From an uncultured Bacilli bacterium (GTDB taxonomy: Bacteria; Bacillota_I; Bacilli_A; RF39; UBA660), in NCBI GenBank assembly GCA_948760655.1, contig CAQBKK010000005.1, positions 1 to 30,097 of the forward strand: a stretch of DNA of 30,097 bases, given 5' to 3'. This document shows, one piece after another, positions 22,811 to 30,097 of the stretch. Each line of letters starts with the position of its first letter. Within the stretch, counting starts at the first letter, position 1. The notes under the pieces are model-generated. The model saw only the letters and a program-made list of their open reading frames with translations, did not search any database and was not told the DNA's origin. A program made the position numbers and the translations under genes.

Positions 22811-23486
22811 TTTTATATCCCACTCCCCAAATGGTTTCAATATATTTCTGATTTTTTCCAGTATCTTTCAATTTTTCTCGCAAATGTCTTATATGAACCA
22901 TTAATGTATTGTTATCATTTTCATAATACTTTTCTTTCCAAACTTTAAAAAATAACTCTTCACTTTTTACAATGCATCCTTTATTTAAACACAAATGCCA
23001 AAGAATAGAAAATTCAGTAGGAGTTAAACTAATTTTTTCTCCATGTAAAAGGCATTCATGTGTTACTTTATTAATCACAAGTCCTCGAACCATTATGACT
23101 TTTTGTGTCATACCACTAGTATTGTATTTGGTAAATCTTCTAAGTTGTGCTTTTACTCGAGCAACCAATTCAAGAGGCTGAAAAGGTTTGGTTATATAAT
23201 CATCTGCACCGATAGATAAACCATTAATCTTATCAATATCTTCTACTTTAGCAGTGACAAAAAGAATAGGAAAAGAATGCTTTTTACGAATTTGTTGACA
23301 CAATGTAAATCCATCTAACTCTGGAACCATAACATCCAAAACAGCAAGATCAATCGGTTCTTTTTCTAAAAACTCTAAAATATCAGTACTCTCATAAAAT
23401 TTATGAACAATAAAATTTTCATTAGTTAAATAAATTTCAATTAAATCTGCAATTTCCTTTTCATCATCCAAAACAAGTATGTGCAT
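22800..23486 (-). CDS. VanR-like OmpR-family response regulator
   Basis: 228 residues. Receiver domain: ILVLDDEKEIADLIEIYL, phospho-acceptor Asp 51 in LAVLDVMVP, and ADDYITKPFQPLELVARVKA with the conserved Lys. A C-terminal winged helix (about 130-226) ends in WGVGYKIEK. The receiver closely follows VanR (GADDYITKPF then PLEL.ARVKAQLRR), a regulator of peptidoglycan remodelling. No vanH, vanA or vanX homologue is nearby, so this is VanR-like rather than a resistance cluster. The ribosome site GGGAGATAGG is good and a promoter is 36 bases upstream. Confidence 0.92.
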   Translation of the reverse strand: MHILVLDDEKEIADLIEIYLTNENFIVHKFYESTDILEFLEKEPIDLAVLDVMVPELDGFTLCQQIRKKHSFPILFVTAKVEDIDKINGLSIGADDYITKPFQPLELVARVKAQLRRFTKYNTSGMTQKVIMVRGLVINKVTHECLLHGEKISLTPTEFSILWHLCLNKGCIVKSEELFFKVWKEKYYENDNNTLMVHIRHLREKLKDTGKNQKYIETIWGVGYKIEK

Positions 23487-23521
23487 ATTACCTATCTCCC
23501 ATTCTTCAAAAACTTTTTTCT

Positions 23522-23549
23522 ATTATAATACAATAAAAAAGAATGACAA
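23522..23549 (-). promoter_or_regulatory. Promoter of the VanRS-like operon
   Basis: Minus-strand TTGTCA (23549-23544), 16-base spacer, TATAAT (23527-23522). Confidence 0.65.
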
Positions 23550-23572
23550 AAGATTTTTTGCTTACTATTGAC

Positions 23573-23599
23573 AAAAAAGAGTTCTAACTCTAGAACTCT
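23573..23599 (-). terminator. Terminator of the GH31 gene
   Basis: Minus-strand AGAGTTCTA and TAGAACTCT form a 9-bp stem with a 4-base loop, followed by TTTTT. The stem begins inside the TAG stop codon. Confidence 0.75.
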
Positions 23600-26000
23600 A
23601 AATGGCTTTTATATACTCAAGAAGTTTCAAAAACATACGTACAAAAAGAGGTTCTAAACCATCATGTTTTAGTTTACGTATTTGAATACGCTTACGGCGA
23701 ATATCTCCTTCACTAAAGAAAATGGTCGCTATTTTCTCTTTCAATCTTGTTTCAATTTGTAAATCACTAATAATAGAATCTACTTCATCATTAATAATAC
23801 GTACAGCATCAATTTCAATATCTTTTCCTTTACAGTTGATAGTAAGTTGACTTGTTGTCGGTACATCTTTCACTTCTACAATAAAGTCATTATCATCTAC
23901 ATAATTATTAGTAACCACCACGTCTTTATCAACATAAGTAATCACATCATCAGCTTCTCTTGTATTTCTAAATCTTATTTTATAATCACGACTTTGTGGA
24001 ATAATTCCTGTTTTCCCTTCTACTGGACGTATAATAAGTGTATAATTGTTCTGTAAATAATTGTAATCAATGTGAGTCATAATGTAAAATCCTTGCTCAA
24101 AAAGCGAAGAGTATCCATCATCCTCATAAAGTTTATACGTATTACTCATTCCTGGAAAAACATGTATCTCCATTTTTTTAGGTGGATTTGTGACATTAAT
24201 ATTTTGATCTAACTCTGCTAGTGGAACAATAGAACCCGCTTTTGCAAACACCGGATAATCCTCATCTTTATAAAAAGTAACATAACGTTTATTCCCTGGA
24301 AACTTCTTTCCTGTTTTAAAGTCATACCACATTCCATTCGGCAAGAAAATCTTTTCTACCGCTCTATTCATAACTCTATCTTTTTTATTTGTAATCGGCG
24401 CAACAAACAACTCTCCACCAAAATAATATTCATTCTTGTAAATCGGCTCATCATATATTTCAGGATGCATATAGTAAAGTGGCTGAATAAGAGGTAATCC
24501 CGTTTGATGATACTTATACGCCTCTGCATAAAGATACGGAATCAACTTATGACGTAACTGACAATACTCTCTTACAATATTTAATGTCTTAATATCCCAT
24601 CTCCAAGGTTCTCTCTTATAAAAATGACCATGCTTAGCACTAAAACGAAAAATAGGACTATAAGTTGCCAGTTGAACATGTCGTAAATAAAGTTCTCCAT
24701 CTTCAATACCATCTTTATATCCACCAACATCATGACTCCACCAAGATACCCCAATATTACTCGCTGTAGAATTGTAATAAGGTAACAACTTCAAAGTATC
24801 CCAAGAAACAAGAGTTTGGCCAGAATAATGAATAGGAGTTCTATGAGGAGCCACTAATCCATTTCGCGATAACAACATTCCTCTTTGCGTAGCATATTTT
24901 TTATAATCATTAAAATGATAATAATTTAAAGCTCGCAATGTATACAAATCATTTTTATTATAATAATCAACAAAATAAAAATCGACTCCCAGTTCATTTA
25001 AAGGAGAAATCAAATGATGAAAATACTCCATAAGAACATTAGTATCAAAAGCATTAAAAGGAATATTCCTCTCTTCCTCATAATTTAAATTGCTTTTAAT
25101 TAATGGATAATTCACTTCTTCCTTACTAATTCCCTCACTTGGATCGACTGTTAAACCAACACGTACTCCTCTCTCATGCATATACTGAATAAACTCTTTC
25201 GGATTATTAAACAATGTATGATTAAACGTATACCCAGTCTTCGGTAAATCCGTTTTCATATGCCACTCATTTCCAAGTAATAACACTGAATAAGGTATTT
25301 TATTTTTAGCAAAATCAAGTAAAAGTTTCTTTAAATCATACGCACTATAAATCTCATCCTTATTCCACCATATTCCTAAAGCATACCTTGGAATCAAAGC
25401 AGGTCTTCCCGTCAATGTAAAATAATCCCGTAAAGCTAAACCAAAATCTCTTCGATACATAAAAAGATAAGTATCCACTCTCTTTGTAGGAGGAATTACT
25501 AACTCTCCATTTTCATTTAACAATAAAGAATCCGCATCATCCATAGAGGCAAAACCATCAGTAGAATAAAGTCCCTTATGAAACTTAGCCTTGGTACTAT
25601 TCTCATCCAAGCTAGACATCGTCCCTTTAAAATTACGTGCCTCAGGATGATTAAAATACCACATCTTATCTGTATTTTGTAGCAAAACTTTCAAATTAGC
25701 ATCAGGTGCCATCTTACTTGACCAAAAAGGCTTTTCTTTGGCATAGGTTAATTTAAAATAGCGTGTAGAAATTTCTAAATAACGATTATCTTCTTTTACA
25801 TTATATTCAGGCACATTAAAATTACGATTAAGAACTCTCTCGGTTAACCCATCATAAAAAATGCCTTCTTCACTATACTCAAATCGTAACAAACGCTCAC
25901 TTAAAACAGTAATTCGGTATTTTTCTCCCTTAAAAATAGCATTCGATTTCGCACGTGTTTGTGTATAATTCATTTTAAAATGTTCATCTATACTAGCCAA
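23598..26000 (-). CDS. Glycoside hydrolase family 31 protein, acid/base Asp replaced
   Basis: 800 residues, typical GH31 architecture: N-terminal beta-sandwich, (beta/alpha)8 barrel from about 200 (RPALIPRYALGIWW), and C-terminal beta domains. The nucleophile position is intact (LGVDFYFVDYYNKND, Asp 345). WWSHDVGGY (420-428), the conserved active-site segment, is intact too. The usual SGDT acid/base segment reads SGQT, with Gln 395 (CAA codon at 24818-24816). Hydrolysis of alpha-glucosides is therefore uncertain; it may use assisted catalysis, act as a glycan-binding or transferase protein, or be inactive. TTG is taken as start because GAGGGTG lies six bases before it. No sugar transporter is adjacent. 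Confidence 0.85.
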   Translation of the reverse strand: MASIDEHFKMNYTQTRAKSNAIFKGEKYRITVLSERLLRFEYSEEGIFYDGLTERVLNRNFNVPEYNVKEDNRYLEISTRYFKLTYAKEKPFWSSKMAPDANLKVLLQNTDKMWYFNHPEARNFKGTMSSLDENSTKAKFHKGLYSTDGFASMDDADSLLLNENGELVIPPTKRVDTYLFMYRRDFGLALRDYFTLTGRPALIPRYALGIWWNKDEIYSAYDLKKLLLDFAKNKIPYSVLLLGNEWHMKTDLPKTGYTFNHTLFNNPKEFIQYMHERGVRVGLTVDPSEGISKEEVNYPLIKSNLNYEEERNIPFNAFDTNVLMEYFHHLISPLNELGVDFYFVDYYNKNDLYTLRALNYYHFNDYKKYATQRGMLLSRNGLVAPHRTPIHYSGQTLVSWDTLKLLPYYNSTASNIGVSWWSHDVGGYKDGIEDGELYLRHVQLATYSPIFRFSAKHGHFYKREPWRWDIKTLNIVREYCQLRHKLIPYLYAEAYKYHQTGLPLIQPLYYMHPEIYDEPIYKNEYYFGGELFVAPITNKKDRVMNRAVEKIFLPNGMWYDFKTGKKFPGNKRYVTFYKDEDYPVFAKAGSIVPLAELDQNINVTNPPKKMEIHVFPGMSNTYKLYEDDGYSSLFEQGFYIMTHIDYNYLQNNYTLIIRPVEGKTGIIPQSRDYKIRFRNTREADDVITYVDKDVVVTNNYVDDNDFIVEVKDVPTTSQLTINCKGKDIEIDAVRIINDEVDSIISDLQIETRLKEKIATIFFSEGDIRRKRIQIRKLKHDGLEPLFVRMFLKLLEYIKAI

Positions 26001-26025
26001 TTTTCACACCCTCTATCTTTAATGT

Positions 26026-26054
26026 ATTGTAACATAAAGAGTGAGTCTATGCAA
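26026..26054 (-). promoter_or_regulatory. Promoter of the GH31 gene
   Basis: Minus-strand TTGCAT (26054-26049), 17-base spacer, TACAAT (26031-26026). It starts right after the stop of the upstream gene, so the GH31 gene is monocistronic. Confidence 0.65.
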
Positions 26055-26056
26055 TT

Positions 26057-27577
26057 TTAAGAATGAATTTTCTTTTCATTCATTAGTCTTCTAACATATT
26101 CAGTTACCTCCTGTTGCAATTCACTCCCTTGCATTAAGGCAGTAATACGTGAAAACCATTTTCTTAAATCTTTTTTATGATCATGGTTAATTTTAGCAAC
26201 TTGCAAACTATCTTTGTACTGAATCACTTCATATAAACATTGTGCCCTAGAAAGTTCTAAAAAATTATCAAAACGCATTTGATAGGTAGCATTTCCTAAA
26301 GCAATCTCACAAGTCGTAAAATTACGATAAAACTTTTCGAAAATTACATTTCCATTAGGATAAATATAGCCTATATACCCATCAAATAAATTTTTCCCCA
26401 CAATTCGAAACAAATAATTAGAGCTTTCTAAAAACAACTTACATCTTCGAATATTTCGATACTGCATTTCTTTATCTGTATTCTTATATTTTTTCCTTTC
26501 TACATTAGAATGCGTATCTTCAAAATGCATTTTTGTTCCTGGTGCAATAAAATCCCAATCTGCTTTTAAAGAAGAGAAAACCTCAATCTGTTGAAGTAAC
26601 AAAGAAACATAATCGTGATTTTGCAAACGATCTAAATCTACTTCCTCATCTAAAAACGTTCTCACCCGAAAGTTAGGAGCCGAAAAAGTAATCTGTTCAT
26701 ATTCATTTAAAAACTCTTCTGTACTATATTTTTTAAAACATTCCTTTTCCCTATCAAAAACAGTCGTTCTATAAACAAAATGAGAATTTTCTTTCTTTAA
26801 TTCTTCAATATAATCTGCTAAATGATAACAAAAAATAAAACTATTATGAACGCCACCATATTTTTCTACATATTCTTTAGAAATTCTATTTAAACATTCC
26901 CCATACACCAAATAAAATTTATCTTTATCAAAACAATCTGCAAATTCTTTCATAGAAAGAGGTTTTAAAAACACATCAATAATACTTTTCATATTCACAA
27001 TGACCTTAGAAAGAATTTGTACTTTCTCTATAACATAATTTTCTATTGTTATAAATTTTGTAGGATATTTTTTTCTAAGTAAATCCATTTCTTTCATTAA
27101 AAGTTCATAAATTGCACTTTTTTCTTGTAAATTTAAAACTTCTCTATATTCCTTTCTTAAACATTTAAGTTTTAACTTCACAAAATCCATTCTCTCTTCT
27201 ATTGTTTTATAACTTGCTAAAAGTTCTAAATTCTCTTGATTAGCTATATTAAATATAACAAGTAAATGTTGTAAGAAAAACGAAATATCAATATGAAAAT
27301 ATCTGCCTCCACCCATTTCATCTTTTTGGGGAGCAAAAGTAAAATTAGGCAAATAATTTTCCATAGGAGAAGCTATACTCTTTGAAAAATAATTTTCTAT
27401 TTTTTGATAATAATTCTTATTTAAAAAAGAATCAAACCAATTTTTATCTTTTTCTTTTTTGCTTGCTGCATAAAAAAATCCAGAATAAATGGAAAATTCC
27501 CCATCAAAAGTAATCCTTGGATTAAGTATCTCTTCAATAGAAATAAAAGAGTCAGATAGTTTTACCTTATTGTCCAT
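26057..27577 (-). CDS. Large soluble protein of unknown function
   Basis: 506 residues from MDNKVKLSDSFISIEEILN. No signal peptide or membrane helix is seen. The sequence is mixed charged and aromatic, rich in Lys, Glu, Phe and Tyr, with predicted long helices (ERMDFVKLKLKCLRKEYREV, YELLMKEMDLLRKKY) in the middle and a mixed C-terminal part (YLFRIVGKNLFDGYIGYIYP). No catalytic motif was recognised. The start is firm: TAGGAGGATATAT precedes the ATG. It is transcribed divergently from the deacetylase gene and appears monocistronic. Confidence 0.7.
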   Translation of the reverse strand: MDNKVKLSDSFISIEEILNPRITFDGEFSIYSGFFYAASKKEKDKNWFDSFLNKNYYQKIENYFSKSIASPMENYLPNFTFAPQKDEMGGGRYFHIDISFFLQHLLVIFNIANQENLELLASYKTIEERMDFVKLKLKCLRKEYREVLNLQEKSAIYELLMKEMDLLRKKYPTKFITIENYVIEKVQILSKVIVNMKSIIDVFLKPLSMKEFADCFDKDKFYLVYGECLNRISKEYVEKYGGVHNSFIFCYHLADYIEELKKENSHFVYRTTVFDREKECFKKYSTEEFLNEYEQITFSAPNFRVRTFLDEEVDLDRLQNHDYVSLLLQQIEVFSSLKADWDFIAPGTKMHFEDTHSNVERKKYKNTDKEMQYRNIRRCKLFLESSNYLFRIVGKNLFDGYIGYIYPNGNVIFEKFYRNFTTCEIALGNATYQMRFDNFLELSRAQCLYEVIQYKDSLQVAKINHDHKKDLRKWFSRITALMQGSELQQEVTEYVRRLMNEKKIHS

Positions 27578-27602
27578 ATATATCCTCCTAAAAATATGTA
27601 TT

Positions 27603-27647
27603 ATCTTAACACAAGCTATAGTGATAAACAAGTCCACGTGTTATAAT
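27603..27647. promoter_or_regulatory. Divergent overlapping promoters
   Basis: Minus strand: TTGTTT (27631-27626), 17-base spacer, TAAGAT (27608-27603), for the 506-residue protein. Plus strand: TAGTGA (27619-27624), 17-base spacer, TATAAT (27642-27647), for the deacetylase. They overlap, so polymerase may compete. Confidence 0.5.
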
Positions 27648-27665
27648 ACATGGGGAGGAAAAACT

Positions 27666-28403
27666 ATGAAAAAAACATATACCATTGGAATCAGTGTACT
27701 AATAATCTTAATTCTAAGTTTTTGCATATATACTTGCATTATTTTTAAAAACAATATGCCTATTCTTGCTTACCACGACGTCTTAGAAAATCCAACAGAA
27801 GAAACAGACATTAGTATAGAAAAATTTGACCGTCAAATGAAATTCTTAAAAACCCACAATTACAAAACATTAACAATGAGTGAATTTTATGAATGGAAAA
27901 AGGGAGCCAAAACAAATGGAAAAAAAGTAGTATTAACATTTGACGATGGAAAAGAATCATTTTACACAACCGTAGTTCCCATACTAGAAAAATACAATTT
28001 AAAAGCAACCATCTTTATTATTGAAAGTGCAATAAATGAAAGTGGTTATCTAACGCACGAACAAGTACTCGACTTAAAAAATAATCATCCCAATATTACA
28101 GTTGCCTCTCATTCCTATAACTTACATAACGAGACAAGTGCAAACAGCAACAATTACACATTATATGATGAGGATATGAAAAAAAATAAAGAAAACAATT
28201 ATGAATTTTATGCCTACCCTTTCGGAATTAAAAATGAAAATTACGAAAATGCTTTAAAAGACAATAACTACAAACTAGCATTCTTATTTTCCCCTAGCAA
28301 ATGGGCAAGTAGAAATAATAATGACTTTGAAATTACAAGAGTACCTATTTATAAAAGTAATTCTATGTTCAAATTTAAATTAAAAATGCTACTAAAAATA
28401 TAA
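27666..28403 (+). CDS. Membrane-anchored polysaccharide deacetylase
   Basis: 245 residues. Signal anchor at about 5-27 (TIGISVLIILILSFCIYTCI). The NodB/carbohydrate esterase 4 domain shows PILAYHD (32-38), TFDDG (91-95) with the catalytic and metal Asp, SHSYNLH (148-154) with the two metal His, and YAYPFG (182-187). It probably removes acetyl groups from N-acetyl sugars of peptidoglycan or another surface polymer outside the membrane. The ATG at 27666 follows GGGGAGG; the longer frame lies over the divergent gene. The radical SAM gene follows after 10 bases, so both are probably co-transcribed, without a clear functional link. Confidence 0.88.
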   Translation: MKKTYTIGISVLIILILSFCIYTCIIFKNNMPILAYHDVLENPTEETDISIEKFDRQMKFLKTHNYKTLTMSEFYEWKKGAKTNGKKVVLTFDDGKESFYTTVVPILEKYNLKATIFIIESAINESGYLTHEQVLDLKNNHPNITVASHSYNLHNETSANSNNYTLYDEDMKKNKENNYEFYAYPFGIKNENYENALKDNNYKLAFLFSPSKWASRNNNDFEITRVPIYKSNSMFKFKLKMLLKI

Positions 28404-28413
28404 GGAGACTAAC

Positions 28414-29337
28414 ATGTTTAAATATACACTAGATAATAAAAGATACCATACCCTAAATTATTACTATAAAACAAAATTTCATAATAAAGTATTTAAAGTC
28501 AGTTTAAATGCTGATTTTTCTTGTCCTAACTTTAAAAATGGGCAAGGTTGCATTTTTTGCCTTCATGGAAGTAATGAATACGACATTGAAAAAAATAAAG
28601 ATTTAATAACTCAATTTAATGAAGTAAAAATTCCTCTGGAAAAAAAATGGCCAAACAGTTACTACATTGGTTATTTTCAAGCCAATACAAATACTTACGC
28701 ACCAATTCATGTACTAAAAGAAAAATATGAAACCATCTTAAATTTAGAAAATGTCATTGGCTTATCTATAGCAACTCGTAGTGATGCTATAACAGATGAA
28801 TGTTACGATTATTTAGAAGAATTAAATAAAAAAACATTTTTAACAATCGAACTTGGACTCCAATCTTCCAAAAAAGAAACTCTAAAATTAATCAACAGAG
28901 GACACTCTTTAGAAAACTTTATAACAGCAGTAAAAAATTTAAAGAAACGAAACATTAAAGTAGTAGTACATATTATCAATGGCCTTCCCTATGAAACAAA
29001 AGAAGACATGTTAAATACAGTAAAATTTTTAAATGATTTAGAAATTGATGGAATTAAAATTCATATGCTCCATATTTTAAAAGGCACTCCACTTGCAAAA
29101 ATGTATGAGAAAAAACATTTTCCTATTCTTACTAAAAATGAATACATTGACATTGTAATCGAACAACTAGAACATTTAAATGAAAACATAGTCATTCACA
29201 GAATTACAGGAGACCCTAATATTGAAGATTTAATTGCCCCAAATTGGCTCGTCAAAAAATTTTGTGTCTTAAATGACATTGATAAAGAAATGGTACATCG
29301 AAACGTCTACCAAGGAGACAAATGTAAAAAAGTATGA
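28414..29337 (+). CDS. Radical SAM protein, TIGR01212/YtqA family
   Basis: 307 residues. The N-terminus KRYHTLNYYYKTKFHNKVFK is typical of the YtqA family. The radical SAM cluster ligands are Cys 37, Cys 46 and Cys 49 (FSCPN and GCIFC), in the family's CxxxxxxxxCxxC spacing. Further motifs are GYFQANTNTYAP, LEN..GLSIATRSDA, ELGLQS and HIINGLPYET. In Bacillus subtilis YtqA has been linked to wobble-uridine (mnm5s2U) tRNA modification; this is from recall and not shown here. The ribosome site AAGGAG is good. A terminator overlaps the stop. Confidence 0.9.
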   Translation: MFKYTLDNKRYHTLNYYYKTKFHNKVFKVSLNADFSCPNFKNGQGCIFCLHGSNEYDIEKNKDLITQFNEVKIPLEKKWPNSYYIGYFQANTNTYAPIHVLKEKYETILNLENVIGLSIATRSDAITDECYDYLEELNKKTFLTIELGLQSSKKETLKLINRGHSLENFITAVKNLKKRNIKVVVHIINGLPYETKEDMLNTVKFLNDLEIDGIKIHMLHILKGTPLAKMYEKKHFPILTKNEYIDIVIEQLEHLNENIVIHRITGDPNIEDLIAPNWLVKKFCVLNDIDKEMVHRNVYQGDKCKKV

Positions 29338-29367
29338 AAACCTCACATTCTCATACTTTTATTTTTT
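29328..29367. terminator. Bidirectional terminator after the radical SAM gene
   Basis: AAAAGTATGA (29328-29337) and TCATACTTTT (29351-29360) form a 10-bp stem. Plus-strand tail ATTTTTTT; minus-strand tail TTTTTTAC. It lies between convergent genes and overlaps both stop codons. Confidence 0.8.
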
Positions 29368-29541
29368 TACTATTTTTATTTTATAACCACAAACATCCAA
29401 TATTTTTAAAAAACTCTTTAAAGGAATAGCTGTTTGTTCACTTTCGTATCTTTGGTATTGCTGTTGTTTGATTCCTAACAGGCACGCTAGTTCTTGTTGG
29501 GTTAGATTTTTACTCTTTCTTATTTCTTTTAAAGTCTGCAT
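29359..29541 (-). CDS. Small XRE-family HTH regulator
   Basis: 60 residues from MQTLKEIRKSKNLTQQELAC. This is a complete lambda-repressor-like HTH (LTQQELACLLGIKQQQYQRY, ESEQTAIPLKSFLKILDVCG) with a short basic end. It probably binds DNA as a dimer. An in-frame TTG at 29553 preceded by AGG is an alternative start. Its neighbour is a phage-tail-like gene, so it may regulate a mobile element, or be the antitoxin-like half of a module whose partner is missing. The target is unknown. Confidence 0.75.
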   Translation of the reverse strand: MQTLKEIRKSKNLTQQELACLLGIKQQQYQRYESEQTAIPLKSFLKILDVCGYKIKIVKK

Positions 29542-29639
29542 ATTATATTGCAAAATAACCTATTAGAATATTCATCTTATTTCTTTTAGATTAACCACTA
29601 TTCAAAATTAACTATGCCAAAACATTGCTACTAACAATT

Positions 29640-30097
29640 CTAAGAAACAAGAACAACATATAAGCCACACGATTTAAATCCTGAAACGGAAGTCAAACTA
29701 AAATTAATATCTATATCATCTCCAGCATTAAAATCCGTTATAAAAGTCCAAGCACCAGCATATTCTCCCGATGCAATTGTTGTTGGCGCAATAGAAACAG
29801 AATTTTTTGAAAAATTATGCACAGTATTTGTATTCACACCACCACTAGTTGCAGTCATATCCATCCATGCTATAATTTTTCCACTTTTATATTTATCCAT
29901 ATATCCCCAACTCCAACCACATCCTCCTTGCGTAGCACCAAATTCAGCTTTTAAAACTTCATAACTATGATTCTGTGCTGTATGAGATCCCCTTACTCCA
30001 AAGATACTTTTACCAGAAACTATATTAGCCCCAGTTAGGTTTGCATCTCCTACAATGGTTTGATTTCCACTTAAGTATTGACCAGATTTAATTGTTT
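29640..30097 (-). CDS. Partial phage-tail-like structural protein (5' end outside window)
   Basis: The reading frame stays open from the TAG at 29640 to the window edge, giving at least 151 residues. The ATG at 29900 is internal, not the start. Visible parts: a Gly/Asn/Thr-rich stretch with GDANLTGANIVSGKSIFGVR, matching the repeat common in Bacillota phage tail fibres (a LTxxNIxxGxxIFGV pattern), then a Trp/Gly-rich segment (GGCGWSWGYMDKYKSG) and a beta-rich end (SIAPTTIASGEYAGAWTFIT and DINFSLTSVSGFKSCGLYVV). It is probably the C-terminal part of a tail fibre or prophage surface protein. Family assignment is by pattern. Confidence 0.6.
   Translation of the reverse strand, partial: TIKSGQYLSGNQTIVGDANLTGANIVSGKSIFGVRGSHTAQNHSYEVLKAEFGATQGGCGWSWGYMDKYKSGKIIAWMDMTATSGGVNTNTVHNFSKNSVSIAPTTIASGEYAGAWTFITDFNAGDDIDINFSLTSVSGFKSCGLYVVLVS

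Noticed and set aside
22800..23486. Vancomycin resistance cluster
   Set aside because: Only VanRS-like regulators are present; no ligase, dehydrogenase or dipeptidase gene is found nearby.
29640..29900. Stand-alone 86-residue protein starting at 29900
   Set aside because: The same frame is open upstream to the window edge, so the ATG is internal to a longer gene.
1..30097. CRISPR arrays, tRNA or rRNA genes, insertion sequences
   Set aside because: No regularly spaced repeat, no tRNA cloverleaf, no rRNA segment and no transposase were seen on reading both strands.

Overview
The window is AT-rich and reads as a low-GC Bacillota chromosome, most likely a gut-type Bacilli lineage near Erysipelotrichales/RF39. 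That placement is an inference from composition and gene families: T-box control of leuS, Cse60-like, YtxH, DUF948 and VanRS-like proteins, strong AGGAGG ribosome binding sites, and TGA used as a stop, which excludes the Mycoplasma code. No rRNA, tRNA, CRISPR array or insertion sequence was seen. Most genes lie on the minus strand.

Layout. 1-535: a decayed plus-strand gene and a bidirectional terminator. 536-5483 (minus): an apparent operon of a small membrane protein, a membrane-anchored phosphodiester glycosidase, and a McrB/McrC-type restriction pair acting on modified DNA. 5590-7977 (minus): an envelope operon of lipoprotein, acidic disordered protein, DUF948 protein and YtxH protein. 8043-11947 (minus): a hybrid histidine kinase whose stop overlaps the start of a membrane-anchored HExxH protein. 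12011-14343 (minus): a HAD-PlsC fusion and trmB. 14395-14727 (plus): a small Met/Gln-rich coiled-coil protein. 15143-16976 (minus): a Cse60-like protein and a SpoVB/MurJ-type flippase. 17591-20582 (minus): a T-box leader, a small membrane protein and leuS. 20770-23486 (minus): a VanRS-like two-component system and, after a terminator, a secreted C39-like cysteine peptidase. 23598-26000 (minus): a GH31 protein lacking the usual acid/base Asp. 26057-27577 (minus): an unrecognised 506-residue protein, divergent from a polysaccharide deacetylase and a YtqA-like radical SAM enzyme (27666-29337, plus). 29359-30097 (minus): a small XRE regulator and the 3' end of a phage-tail-like protein that leaves the window.

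The main discoveries are in two apparently empty intergenic regions. Each holds a 30-codon hydrophobic peptide with a near-ideal ribosome binding site, its own promoter, a leader segment able to mask that site, and a convergent antisense RNA with its own promoter and terminator. This is the architecture of type I toxin-antitoxin modules. The first (14777-15119) resembles TxpA/RatA and BsrG/SR4 in layout and is bracketed by a 34-bp imperfect direct repeat. The second (17168-17496) resembles the Fst/par layout, with two short direct repeats shared by toxin leader and antisense RNA. The peptides are not recognisable members of those families, so they may be undescribed.

Much of the rest concerns the cell envelope: lipid acylation, a flippase, a deacetylase, a phosphodiester glycosidase, a cysteine peptidase and two sensor kinases.
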